Source of the DNA: Chondrilla cf. caribensis
Taxonomy: Eukaryota > Porifera > Demospongiae > Chondrillida > Chondrillidae
Assembly: GCA_964020155.1 (NCBI GenBank)
Contig: OZ026549.1
Coordinates: 1,397,133-1,461,132, forward strand
DNA: 64,000 nt
Reading direction: 5' to 3'
In this document: positions 47,337 to 60,027 of the stretch, in pieces
Numbering within the stretch: the first letter of the stretch is position 1
How the letters are laid out: each line of letters starts with the position of its first letter
Position numbers and translations under genes: made by a program
Notes under the pieces: model-generated
Databases searched by the model: none
What the model saw: the letters and a program-made list of their open reading frames with translations, nothing else
Told to the model about the DNA's origin: nothing

Positions 47337-50300
47337 ATGGCTGAGAAGTACCCCTCCCTCGAGCTCTGTCCCGCCAAAGTCAAAGAACCGGAACTTCGAT
47401 CTGGTGAGTTCGTTTTGTATTGGATCGAGCCGTATGAAATTTCATCTACTGGTATCGTATCATCCAGTGTAGTATTGAGGTCTTCAATATTCGTACGCGT
47501 ATTTAGCGTAGGCTGCCTATTATCGGCCTAACTTTGCCCTACGGTTTATTATAACTCACGTTCAGAATGGTTCCTGGTGACGGCTCTTGTACCAGCGTAT
47601 CGAGCGTTGTCTCCCGAGACGATGAAAGTTTGTTCGAGCTCGGTAGCATGTTCTACCTTAGAGCGCCAAGCCAACGACGCGGCAACACTATAAACCAATT
47701 ATCGACAACGTTTACCTGTTATCGTCCGCATGTACACTTCGTATATATCAATTATCGTCCATCTTGACAATTTGGCTGAGCGCTTCTTCCCGGATGGTAC
47801 ACATATTCTATTACGCTAATTATAGCGCACCATAGGTATAGGGAGATATAGCATGCGCAATTCAAAGCGTTTATATTGCACACAAGATGAAATATGTAGG
47901 AAAACCATCATTATTTCAATAACATGAACCGGGATATAGCTTGCTGGGTCCTACACAGTAGATAAACACAAAGGGCACAGTTTCTCTTCACCATTTTCAT
48001 TACGCACTACATCTTCAACACATTCTTCATGAATCCAGCGGGTACAAGAGCACTGCAACCACTCACTCCCCATACCGATATCGTCTTCAAATAGCCCAAA
48101 GCAGGCGCAGCACTGATTAGGGTCGATGTGTTCAGGGGACAACTTCGGATATTTTTGCCTGATTGAATGATCTTGTCCTGGATCATCTGTGACTGTTGGC
48201 CGCTTTCGACTCACGCTTGTGCTTTGTTGCTTTGACTTCTTTGCTATCTTCTCCACTTGCTTCATTGCCTTCTCTGCTTCTTTTTTCTCCTTCTCTGCTT
48301 GCCTTTGTGCAGCCTTCTTAGCTCTTTCCTGTACTTTCTTTCTCTGTTCTTCTTCCTTTCGTTTCTTGTTCAATTCACGGGTCAACTTTCGTTGTTCTTT
48401 CTCTTCTTTGTCTCTTCTTTTTCTCTCTTGCTTCTCTTGCAACAACTCTAAACATTCAGCACTTGTGAGCACTCTTGCTTCTGAGATCTTGGCAGTCAAA
48501 GGTCTGGATGGCGTTTTCACTGGTAGTCCTCCCAAAAACTTGGACATAACACTGCCATTAGTGCTGGCACTGGAAGAGTAAGGGCTACTTATCCTGTTTG
48601 TCAGATCAGAGAGGGGAGTAGACTGCTGATTGATGCCCCCAGGCTTAGAGGTAGACTTGCTGAGCTGATTGGACGAGGGGGTGGATGTTGTGGACAAAGG
48701 ATTTGAAGTTGTTGGAGTGGTCAAGCTAGGAGAACTCGCTTCTGGATGATGTTGCTGAAGCCATATAGTGTAAGCAGGGTCAAAGATATCGTACCCTTCT
48801 TCATATCTTCTCTTGTAAAGAGCTTTGATACCAGGGCTCAGCACATTATCTCTGGAGGTGCTATTGCCAGGAAGGTAGCCATCACCTGGAGCAAGGGAGT
48901 AACCTGGTCGGTCAGCATCACCAACATCATTAACACTGGGATCACTTGACAAGGATACATCATTTTTGTCACCACCAGCGGGATAGGTAATACTGGAGGA
49001 ACTAACATCACTGTTGTCGGAGAGAGAATGACTGTTGCCCCCATCATCACCATCACCGCTTGAGCTGGTCGTACCGGGAAGGCTGTTGCCACTCGAAATT
49101 GATATCTGCGCACGATTCAGAGGGTAAACTCCAGCTTTTGCAAATCCACTGGCCAAAACCTGTGGTGTGATAGCTCGGAGCCATGCTTCTTTGAAGAGAC
49201 AATTGAAATTAAGCTTAGAAATCACTGCAGTGGGATGCTTCTGGTGAAACGAGTGGCAAACATTGCGCCAATGAACCTTCAGTGGACCAAAAAAGCTACA
49301 ATCTAATGGCTGACATTCATGGGTGGTATGGGGTGGCAAGCAAAACACCATGATACCGTGATCTTTAGCGAACTTGATGGTTTCTGGTTTGAAGTGGGAG
49401 CTGTGGCCATCGAGGAGCAGTAGTAGAGGACGGCCAGCCACAGCATGATTCAAGAAATGTTCGGTCATCCAAAAGTAGAACAAATCTTGATCTATCCAGC
49501 CATTATCGCTCACTGCATACCGGCTTCCAGGCACTTCATCCTTCATCCACAAATGGTTGAGCTGCTTTGCGGCAAAAATTATGTATGGTGGAACTGTCTG
49601 ACCAATTGCATTTCCACAACCAATGATAGTTATCTGAGACTTTTGACCGGAACACCTGTATCGTACTTTCTTTTGTCCTTTCGGAGCAACAACTTTGGGG
49701 GGACGAGGGTCTAAGGGCATGCCCGTCTCATCCATGTTATAGATCCTTTCTGGATGGTTTTTCAAATCTAGCTCATCGAAAACTTCCTCCAGCAAGTCAA
49801 AATACTTGCGCATGTTGTCTTCATTAATGGCATCTATGCGAACACCCGCTGTTGCATCTCCTGCTCGTAGAGACATACCTGGATTGCGCTCCAAAAATCG
49901 TCGCCACCACCCACCAGAAATTCGTCCTTTCCTCAAAATTCCTTTGTCAACAGCAACATTCTCTGCTATGTGCAACACTTCCCTCCTCGTCTTTCCCATC
50001 CCTAAATCAGACAATTGTGTTAGATGATCAACTAACTCTCTCTCTCTTCAGAGTGACGCAAATATGGCTTAGGACCCGGCTTCGTTCCATGAACTACTCG
50101 TCCACTAAGCCTATCCTTCAGTGTGGTCCCAGGAACACCATACATTTCTGATGCCTTGTTAATGGATATGTTGCCAGAAGAAACAGCCTCCATGGCATGA
50201 ATCATCTGTTGATCTGTCCACTGTTTGCGTTTTGCTGGAAATCGAGCATTTCGTTGGCAAGCTGTAAGGTCAGATGTCCGCTTTTTACGCCTTGAAAATT

Positions 50301-53300
50301 TCTTCACTCTCGGCATGATTGACACACTAAGTCAGCGATAGATCCTGCAGACATTACGGGAGTTTATAAAACCAACTATAAACTGTTCCAACGACAAGTA
50401 GCTAGGGCTCATTTTTACAAAGTGTGTTACTTACCTCGTGTCCTGCCTTATATTCTGCCTTGCTGATACCGCCCGCGATCACTAAGTCGGCGACAGGCCC
50501 ATAAAGGTTAAAGGAGTCTATAGAAACGAATTCACAATAGCTATAACCACTAGGTGCACTTCTTCAAATGGATAAATTCGTCTTCAGTGACCTTCCATAC
50601 CGTGCGGTTACGCGACAATTGTATACTTCCGTAAATTTATCCGTTCACAAGTGGTCGATAATTGGCACTTTACGCTATGTGCACATCGTCGAATGACACA
50701 CTCGATGTCCGTCCACTCCACCTTTCACAGTTGTTATACTTGTCTCAGCTGTTCAGTGTTGCGTGCTGACCTGTTGATAGATGATCCCCAATTCTAGCTC
50801 ATGCACGAACACTTAAACTTGTTCATATCTTATTTAATGTAGGTGGTAGTATCAAGAGGTCGAATCGGCATTGTTGTGCATGCAATGTATGACATACGTC
50901 CTAACTCTTGTCTACACAGTGTACTGTGTGTACAGATTAGTGACATTCTCAGTTCCTTCCGCTCACAGACAATCCAGTCAAGACCACATTGCAGAAGCGT
51001 TATGCCTATTTGAGGGAAAACTTATCTGTTAACAATGAGTTGTCAGCAAAGCTGTTTGGATGGAAACCACAGCTGTTGGATGAACCAACCTTTGCTGAAA
51101 TTAGAGCTCTAAATGAGCACGGCAAACCTTATGAAGCATTTCAGAAATGGTACCAATTTGCTGAATCGGGATATACCGAGAAGAGACTGAGAGTGTTTTG
51201 TGAATGTCTGGAAGAGGTAGGGAAGGAAGCCAAGCCAAAGCTGATCAAAGTGGCCAAGAAGATTAGGAGGAAACTATTGAGAGGTGATTAGCATGAATTA
51301 TTGACAGTGATGTTGTATGTACAGTAAATGGTGTAGTGTGCGGAGAGACCTGGGACTGCATGTACGCACTAAACAGTGTTCTGTCTGTAGTTGGTTGACA
51401 TGTCATCTCTTTTCTTACATAAGCATATTGATTGATTTCCATCAGATGTGTGAATATGACTCTTTATGCATGGACCATCACAATGTACTTCATACTTACC
51501 TAGTTTTATATGCTGTGTTCTCGCTAGTGAGGTTTGATTGTAATTCACATCTTTCTCACTGATCTGGTTACCAATCTCACTCACCAGTGGGAATATCCAA
51601 GATAATATCCACACATCATTGAAATTACATAATATTATGCTGATTTATGTGTAACATTTCACATGACAGTATATGTATGTAGATCAACCTTCTCATTTTC
51701 CCTGTATCATTAGAATCCTTCAGCACTCATGATATACCAGGTCCTGTTGACAGACCACAGGGAAGTACACAGAAAGTGAGTTAGTATCTGACCTCATTGT
51801 CCATAGTTTCAAGCAGTACAGTACTCCTTTATACTTGATTCTAAGATGGATGGTATCCATGATTCCCTCATGAGGGTGAACTGGTGTATGTTAGTACATT
51901 GTTTGTATAGGTGGTCATGTTATGTAAACTCACCCTGGGGTCTGTTGTGACAGTTGTAGGCTTGGGGTCTCCATCACACTGTATTCCTACAGTCCTATAT
52001 CAACTGTGTATACCACATACTAGGTATGTGTGTACTGTGTATATCTGTGATTGATGTCCTAGTCTCCCACTGTATATTATAAGGTGTAATATAATGTTAC
52101 AATATAATATGTAAAGACTTAAGTGTAGCATATTTTATTTCAGCTCATTCATAAAATGAACTATTTACACGTGTTCCCTAGGATCTACCTGGGGACCCAC
52201 TGGTCAAGAAACTGAAGGGCCATGCCTACAACCAATATGAAAGGTTCAAGGTAGGAGAAGGAGGGAGGAAAATGGAATACGTTCGACTAGCAGTACTCCC
52301 GGGCCATCCAGATGTACCAAGGGAACCAGAAACGGTAAATGATCCCCTTGTTTTCCTCCAAAAATACAGAGACTGTGGAGGAGAAGGCAAGGAGGTGGAT
52401 CGCTACATAGATGCCTCAGAGCTTCTTCACAAAGGAAGTGATAGTCTGAGGGTCATCTTCGGTCAGGCAGGTATCGGGAAGACAACCCTTCTGAAGCATA
52501 TCAGCCAAGCACTGGCCAGGAAGGAAGTGGAGAGTGACTACACCTTAGTGCTCTATTTTCCTCTGAGGGAGAAGGCTGTGTCTAGTGCCAAGGACCTGGA
52601 GGAGCTGCTGTCATACTACGCCTCGGGAGACAGGAAACTGCACCTCTCTGAGTTGAGCCAATCTCTGATCGATACATCAGGAAAAGATGTTCTCTTCGTC
52701 TTCGATGGAGCGGATGAAGTCAGAGAACTCCTCTCCACTCAAAACGGTAGCATCTTCCAGGAAATCATTCAAGGTCGAAGCCTTCCTCAAGCCGATGTGA
52801 TTGTCACCAGTCGTCCCGGAAGCCTCCCATTCCTTCGAGAACACAGTACAGTGTTCTACGAGATTCATGGATTTGATGAAGAATCCATCCAAAGCTATGT
52901 CCATGAATTCTTCCAAACCAAACCTGAGGAAGGACAGAAGATGCTGGATGAGCTGCGTTCCCGTCCGGACCTCATGGGAGGGGCCTACATTCCAATGAAT
53001 CTCTTCATCCTCTCTTCCATTTATGCAGGTCGTAAATTCCCTCCCACAATGACCCTCTGCTACAAAAAGTTTACTTGTAATGTGATCATGAGGGAATGTA
53101 AGAAGAGCGGCATCCCCTGTCAAGTGGACAGAAACCTCAATTGTTTATCAGATGACGTGAAGAAATTGTTGGAGTCCCTTAGCTTATTGGCCTATGAAGG
53201 GATGATGACAACTCCGCCCACCTTTGTGTTTGATGAAGACGACATCCGAAGAGCTTGCCCTACTCTCCAACCAGAAGCACTCATCAAGGAATCTCTCTTC

Positions 53301-56300
53301 AAAGGACTCCTCCACCAACACTCCAGCATGGTTGGGTTCGAAGCCAGATGTAGTTTCAACTTTTCCCACACAACCAATCAAGAATTCTTCGCCGCCTATC
53401 ACATCTCTCAGCTTTCAACAATGGAACAATTGAAGTTTTTGAAACAGACCATTTTCAACCCTAAATTTGCCATGGTGATTCGTTTCTATGCTGGTCTAAC
53501 AGGTCTATCCTCACCCGAGGTCTCCAGATTTTTGTGCCGACCCAATCCTTCTTTTCTTGATTCTCTTCGTAGTCTGGTTCCTCCTGTTATCAGTCTAGTG
53601 TTATCAGTCTTTTCTCCACATTCTTCGTCTCTCCCATCAAAGTGTAGCAATGATGATCCTCACCTTTTGTATCTTTTTCACTCTCTTTACGAGTCTCAAA
53701 ACTCAGATTTGACACAAAACATTGTACAACAACTCAACCAATCACTTTATTTTAATATCTATCTCACTCCTCATGATACTCTTGCTATTGCTCACTGTTT
53801 GAGTAAATGTACTCACTTAAGAGAACTGCAATTCTGTGACCGCCTTACTCCATTCCCCTCCCTTTGCGATCTCAATCCATCATCTTTGCCTCATGTCATT
53901 TCTATCTTACAAGCAAATATTCATTTGCAGTATTTATGTCTCGATGTACATCACTTGTCCTCAGCAGGTGAGACATCCTGTTAGTGAATTATAAATTATT
54001 TGTATGTTTCATTCAATTTCCGGTGCACTGTGCCACATGTGTACTGATGTGTTTTGCAGTGTGTGCAGTGTAATGTGCCTCATTAAGCATGCACAGTCGA
54101 CGTGTACTTGTAGTTGACTTATTATGCATATATTGATGAACATGAAGTGCTATTTGTAGAATTTGTGTACGACTTTGTGTGTATAATGTTTGTCAGTGAA
54201 GTGTTTTTATCATTATTTACATTTAGATGCCAGTGGTCTAATCAGTGTGACATCAGTGGAGGAGTTGAACCTTGAAGTGCGAGTGATAACACTGTCTGCA
54301 TTGTCAGCCATTTTTGCTAGCACTACCATTGTGGATTTAACACTCAAAGTGGATGATCTTAAAACTGTGAGTAAAATATGATCTGTTGAATAGCAAAGGA
54401 CTTAACCCTTTAATTTCTAAATCCTCTTCATCGAACAGGACATTGACAATGAGCAGAGTAAGTCAGAGCTGATTCATTCAGTGGCAGAGAATACCACTTT
54501 GAGGAAACTGAACCTAGGTCGTAAACCCTACTTCATGGTACCAGTGCTACATGGTGTAGCAGGTAATACTACAATTGAAGACCTTAAAGTGGGGGGTGAG
54601 TTAATTGAAGGTTATTTCAACTTACCATGACAACAGTGTTATTGTTTTTTTTTTCATCCTAAATTGATAACATGTTCACTTCATTAATGTGCAGGTATTC
54701 ATTTCAATGATGATAATGATGATGCAGCAGAGGCGCTGGCCATCACCTGTGGTGCAAACACAAAGTTGAGGAGAGTTGAAATGTGGCATATTTCACCTAT
54801 ACCTGTGATGAAATCCCTTTCTACAAGACAAGTACCGCTAGAAGAGTTCAGCATCAACATAGTTGATCACGTACGTTGACTCCAATGTGTGATTGAACAG
54901 CTGATGTACGTGTGTGATTTGTATTGTGTTGAGATGAGGATGTGTTTACCATTAGGTCATTGCTACGTATACGTCATTGCTGTGGAGGCTCCACTTCAGT
55001 ATCTTAATGAATTAACAGTTGTTTGTTCATTGCCAAATAGACGATATGCAATTTCACGCCCACCACCCCCAATAATAGGATCACCAGGGTCAGCAGTGAA
55101 TGAGTTCATGTGAATGTATGTTGTAGTATAGACAGCTGTATGTGATTGGATTGTCAAACTTTGTAATTTTCGCCTTCTGCAATTATTGCCAAATGCAAGG
55201 CTTTCTTCAAGAACACCACTTGCCAATGACAGGAAATAAGGTCCTACTAGTTGAAAGACCTTATTTCCTGTTGTTGGCAAGTGGTGTTCCTTCAAGAAAG
55301 GCTTAAGTTTGGTTATATTTGCAATAGATGGACAAAAACACGATCCTCACAGCTGCCTCGAATACACCATATATACACTCACATGAATTCATTCACTGTC
55401 GAAGGTGATGACCTCACTATTGCGGACACTGGGCATGAAAAAGTATTTTGTCTATCAAATTTCATTGATTCTGAATATCTCTAGTTCCAAGTAGTTTATG
55501 TACACAGTGCACCTGTAGTTACATCTTTGTCTCAAAGTACATAAGGTATTTGTACTGTGCACATGTGACAATCATGTGACTACCGTATATCTTCTAAAAT
55601 TTCGTCACCCGACGAAACCCAAAGATTTCGCCATTTGGTTGGGTTAGAAGAGTTTTACTACCTTCTAAACAAAGTGACGAAACCTTAGAAGACTCGACGA
55701 ACCTATAGAAGAAAAGAACTGCGATTATGATTTAACTGTTTCTATGTAGCTACTTTTGAACTGGCGTCGGCCTTTGAATTCACCATCGTGTCTTCTGTTT
55801 GTGGTCACCACATATACAAAGAATTGCGGAATCCCGTTGTATTGGAGAAGTGTTCAGCTGTGAACACGAAGCAGGAAACGAGCACGATCGGTCCGCTATA
55901 CTCAACAATAGGACCCTGTGGCTAATGGCCATGTTAAATTTCATCATTCCCAACAGAGATGACGAAACCTTAGAAGTTATGACGAAACCTTAGAAGTTAT
56001 GACGAAACCTTAGAAAAACAGAGAAACGTCGAATTATAGAAGCGGTTCCACCACATAAATCAGGACGACGAAACCTTAGAAGGACGAAATTTTAGAAGAT
56101 ATACGGTACATATTATATCAGGACACCATTCACTCATTCAGTAACTTTGTCAGGTTACGAGAGTACTTTAGTGTGTACTGGACAAACAAGATCACTTTGT
56201 AGTGTTCCAGGAAGAGGAATTGTCACTGAATGTTGTAAACATCCACATCTTCATTCTCATCCTGTCCTTCCAGCACTATGTACTGTAGATGTAGAGTGTC

Positions 56301-56528
56301 TGACCTTTGAGGTCAGTTGTTTATTATTGTGGTCTTGTTCATTGTTATTGATAGTTTTGGAAGAGAAAGTTTAGTGAAGATGAGTTGATGGAGATGGTGA
56401 AGTATGCTGCAGAGATGAAAGTAGTGAAGATCGATGCTTGGCCCCTTATCTATTATGAGGCTATTTCCTTTGGATTCTCAAGAAACAACGTGCTGAAACA
56501 TGTGGGACTATTTGGTTGGAAGAAATAG
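47337..56528 (+). CDS. NLR gene 4: CARD-like-NACHT-LRR receptor, pogo transposon in intron 1
   Basis: Exons: 47337-47403, possibly a small exon from 50843, 50969-51283 (CARD-like), 51714-51775 (linker), 52182-53967 (NACHT), 54227-54366, 54439-54595, 54695-54870 (LRR-like). The first alternative last exon (from 54956) carries a 17-base tandem duplication that shifts frame to a stop at 55013. The second (56355-56528) stays in phase but ends early compared with its paralogues. Skipping to it gives about 958 residues, longer than the NACHT exons of genes 1-3 alone would predict because the NACHT exon has a small insertion near its 3' end (around SLVPPVISLVLSVF). Walker A GQAGIGKT and Walker B LFVFDGADE are intact. 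Intron 1 is 3.5 kb because of the 3.2-kb transposon at 47504-50677. Confidence 0.82.
47504..50677 (-). mobile_element. pogo/Tigger-like DNA transposon in NLR gene 4 intron 1
   Basis: Imperfect ~22-bp terminal inverted repeats: left TAGCGTAGGCTGCCTATTATCG (shown in parts: TAGCGTA, GCCTATTATCG) at 47504-47525, complement at 50656-50677. Subterminal ATTATCG motifs recur at 47695 and 47748. Removing the element with one TA restores TATTTATGTGCAC, matching the uninterrupted intron of gene 3 at 30691 (TATTATGTGCAC). That is the TA target duplication expected of the Tc1/mariner/pogo group. Confidence 0.85.
47951..50325 (-). pseudogene. pogo-like transposase with one frameshift
   Basis: N-terminal frame 50325-50032 has a Psq-type helix-turn-helix (WTDQQMIHAMEAV…INKASEMYGVP…L). 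The C-terminal frame 50014-47951 (687 residues) has a CENP-B-type DNA-binding segment (GGWWRRFLERNP), then DDE catalytic residues D95 (NMDETG), D202 (LLLDGHSSH) and D238 (CQPLDCSFFG). After that come a Ser-rich linker, a long Lys/Glu/Arg coiled coil and a C-terminal CxxC…HxxC…CxxC RING/PHD-like finger. The two frames meet in a GA run at about 50034-50047, where the register slips by two bases. The 17-base gap is too short for an intron. Otherwise no stops, so the inactivation looks recent. Confidence 0.85.
50969..51283 (+). other. CARD-like death-fold exon of NLR gene 4
   Basis: Same 105-codon exon as in gene 3, with acceptor at 50967-50968 and donor at 51284. Differences from gene 3 are scattered single substitutions, several to Lys (for example EERL to EKRL and REIRRDL to KKIRRKL), making this copy more basic. 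Confidence 0.6.
55045..55475. repeat. Long palindrome at the 3' end of NLR gene 4
   Basis: Third copy of the exon-containing inverted duplication, centre near 55250. The inner arms are very similar (CACTTGCCAA...GACAGGAAATAAGG and its complement), while the outer arms have diverged more. Confidence 0.7.
55583..56106. mobile_element. TA-flanked MITE in NLR gene 4 3' region with HIRAN-like remnant
   Basis: Perfect 24-bp terminal inverted repeats starting CCGTATATCTTCTAAAATTT, flanked by TA at 55581-55582 and 56107-56108. Genes 1 and 2 have the uninterrupted site (GTGACTACATATTATATC). The interior holds direct repeats of GACGAAACCTTAGAAGTTAT. A broken frame near 55799-55990 reads VVTTYTK/HIYKEL…GEVFSCEHEAGNEHDRSAI, resembling a HIRAN domain core. 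Confidence 0.85.
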
Positions 56529-56689
56529 TTTTTCAAATCAAAGTTATCATCCATAAAACTGTAACTGTTATTATGGGTTTTGTTGACCTCTGAACATTGC
56601 ATGTTATGCTGCAATTGTTTGTTATTATATTTCTTTTTATCCTATTATCTGTAATGCAATTATTATTTTGATATTAATTAATTAGTATA

Positions 56690-56995
56690 ATATTGTTTTC
56701 ATTTCGACTTCCGGTATGTAACGCTCGTCCGATAGATATACCGGTATATATATATATAATATGTGTTCCTACGCGTAACCGCAACAATGAATTTATATTA
56801 GAATTTATATTGTGCGAAATAAAGATGGCCAATTTCGAACGCTGACAATTTGAAATTGGGCTAGAATTCGTGCGCTGAAGCTCCGCCGAACGTAATAACT
56901 TCAGCGAAGGTTCTTCTAAACCTAACACAGACGCCAAGTAATTTGAGTGCGGGGGCGGCAGCCCCACGAGTTTTTAAACTCGAATTACTTGTTTT
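56690..56995. mobile_element. Non-autonomous element with hairpin end, copy 2
   Basis: Very similar to 13231-13560 from ATATTGTTTTCATTTCGAC to the ACTCGAATTACTTG end, but lacks the left GC-rich hairpin. Flanked by AT-rich DNA to 57,345 in which I see only simple TA repeats. Confidence 0.65.
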
Positions 56996-57345
56996 TTTTA
57001 TATGTAATTATAATGAATGAGTTGAATGAACTAAACCATCATGATATAATATTATTCTTATACCAAGTATAGTATTACTATATATATAATATAATAATAA
57101 TAATAATTATATTATTATTAATATATATATATATATATATATAGTATGTATATATTATCATAATATATATATGATTAGTATTAACTTATTACTATTATAA
57201 AAAATGAATTTAAGGAATCTCAACAATATAATATAATAAATAATAATAATAATATATTATGCACAACAGATATGATATATACGTAGTTTAGAGTGTCTAT
57301 GGATATACGTACATACTGACGATTTCATCTTGTCAATGAGCTCAT

Positions 57346-58255
57346 TCACCAATCTTCAAATGGTGAATCCACAGATCCTTCACTAAAGCTGCACAGGGGA
57401 AGACCAACAGTGAGTACTAACAGGTGCACAGAGTTAAGATAGTGAACACACTGCTTGTGTGTGATGGGGTGTGCTGTGAGTGTGCATGTAATTGACGTAC
57501 ATACGTATGTACCATTCAGGTACAGTGCAGACCTTAGCATGACACACACAGTATGCGTGTACAAGTAATCAACTGGACATAAGTAACCATGTATGTACAG
57601 TAGAAAACTGCTGAGACAAACTACAAGGGACCCACAAAATCAGTTCTTGTTATCGGAGGTTCTTATCAGGATTTGCTTACCATAGGTACACTACTACAGT
57701 AAACCAAAGCTCTTGAATTGATTTGTATTGAGGAGACATTTGTCTTAAAGGTGTTTGTTCCTGTTTGTTTGTTGGTTGGTCTCTACTGTATGTACATGTG
57801 CATTCCGTTAATGAATACAAGCAGAGTTGAGTGTGAGGTGTGATCGTAGTACATGTGTGTACATATATGGACATGATAGTGGGTACACGTGTACTGTACA
57901 CACCCCTCATGTATGCTAGTACGTACCTGTAAGAGTCATTGGAAGGTAGGGGGATACCAAACTCATCTACTTTTCCATTCTGTTTGGACGGCTGGTGCTG
58001 TTCTTGCTTGGCTGCCTCCTCCTTCATTACAATCTCCATGTACTTCTACAGCACAGGGTCCACATGTACATGTGAATATAATATGTATGCAGATAATACT
58101 ACACACAGCATGTACATACACTGTACGTATGTGTGAGCATAATACGTACATACAGATGTACTGTACATACATATAACAGTATACTACTTGACGTACCATT
58201 CCAGCTTCTTTCTCAGTGGCTCTCTTTGTCAGTTCATCAATAGTTGCCTTCATTT
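57346..58255 (-). CDS. Minus-strand coiled-coil protein, copy after NLR gene 4
   Basis: Exons 58197-58255, 57927-58045 and 57346-57388, with the same phases and C-terminus (FSEGSVDSPFEDW) as the two other copies. No stop or frameshift in these exons. 5' exons not found; function unknown. Confidence 0.5.
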
Positions 58256-58377
58256 CTGGAGGAACGTATGTACATATGTAATTGCATGAATCAATATTCA
58301 TCACAGATTCTACTCACATTTAAAGTACATTTATACTATTGATTATTTATATACTATGTATTATTATTTAGTCAGTA

Positions 58378-59975
58378 GGTTTATATTTCCCAAAATATAA
58401 ACCTACTGACTTCCAATGAACTTTGTTTGATAAAATTGCTAGTGATAGTGTTAGTGTGGTACAAGATCCAGATATACACAAGGATCTCACAGAGGTCATT
58501 GGAGAGTTTGATAGCAATATCAACAATCTACCATGGACAATACAAAAAGAATTTCTGGAATCAACAGAAAATGGCTTCAGAAATGAAAGGCCCACAAGGG
58601 ATAAGATGGCATCCATTGATATGATAAGACTGTGTGTACACCTAAAGTACCACTCCACTGCAGCCTATGAAATACTGTGCAGTGACATACATCTGCCACC
58701 AACACCAACCTTAGGGATCATACAAACTATATCAAGACCAACCAGGTACTGCATGCATAGAACAATAGTAGTATTATTTATCTGTTCATTCATTCAACTA
58801 AATAACACTACATACATGGAGGTCTACAGCAACAAGTGGTGTTGGAGGCAACCAAAAATGGAATCTAACTAATGACACTGAGGACTGGGAGTGTTCTGTA
58901 GTAATCTCCTTTGATGAGATCAAGATAAAAGGAAATATTGTACACAACTCCCACTCAGGTGGAAAACACAGACATACGTACCTGTGCACGTATTTATGTA
59001 TGCATACAACATTCATCACTTTATATGTATGTTGTAACTGTTATAAATAGGGGAATTCATTGGATTCACCAATCTGGGAGATGTGGGTGCCGACATACAA
59101 AAATGGCCACCATCACAACGGATAATCAACCTTCTGTTGCCGCACATATTTTAACATTCATGATACACTGGGTTTCCAGTAATGAAGAGTTTATAGTTGC
59201 CCCCTACCCAACTCAAGGCATAACCAGTCATACACTCTACCCCATTGTGTGGGCTGTCATTAGTGCCTTAGGAGGAGGTGGATTTAAGGTGAAGCAAAGA
59301 ACACATGTGACTTGACTGCTGGTAAAATATCTCACATATGTACATTTGCTGACAGGTAATATGTCTGAGGTGTGACGGGCATCACCTAACAGACAGTTCT
59401 CCCACATACATGCTGATGAACAGAACTCTTGATATGGAGTAGTGTACCGAACAAAGAATATTTATGCTCAGGACAAACGATATTTATATTTCATGTCCGA
59501 TGTCCCTCACCTCATCAAGACAGTTAGGAACTGCTGGTTGGGTTCAAGGGTAAATGGACCACACTACATGCAGGTATGTACACACACGATATAGTACATA
59601 TGTTAGTACTTGAGAACCATCAAAACATGTTCATGCCAAGACACTCAAATAACTAACCTGATTACACACACAGAGGAACAGAAAGTTCCTTATATGGTCC
59701 ATCTACATCAAGTACTACAACAGACCAGAAGTGATAGCGGACCCTACACTACAGAAATGAAAATGGAACACTTAAAGCTAACATCTTATTCATGAGGGTG
59801 GACTTAGTAGCACCAATATGTACACATGCAAACACACACACACGTGTACCTATAGTATATGTGATTGGTATTGTATCTACGTATGTATTATCCAAGTACT
59901 CAGTTCGACAGTGTCCATTGCACTAAAGTACGTTGTCAAGACACCATCCTTGTTCGGATTCCCTCAAAATGATAC
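58378..59975 (+). pseudogene. Decayed P-element/THAP9-like transposase, copy 2
   Basis: Less decayed than copy 1. 58423-58745 is open (FDKIASDSVSVVQDPDIH…YHSTAAYEILCSDIHLPPTP), then EDWECSVVISFDEIKIK near 58880 and IGFTNLGDVGADIQKWPP near 59060. These are followed by AAHILTFMIHW…TQGITSHTLYPIVWAV near 59140-59260 and YLYFMSDVPHLIKTVRNCWL near 59480-59545. The last pieces are MEHLKLTSYS near 59765 and VDLVAPI. The order and motifs match the P-superfamily transposase, broken by stops and frameshifts. A perfect 40-base palindrome (GTCAGTAGGTTTATATTT…) lies just upstream at about 58373. Confidence 0.72.
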
Positions 59976-60027
59976 ACATCCACCATAGATAATACAAACC
60001 GCACCGGGATTGGAAACATTGCAATTT

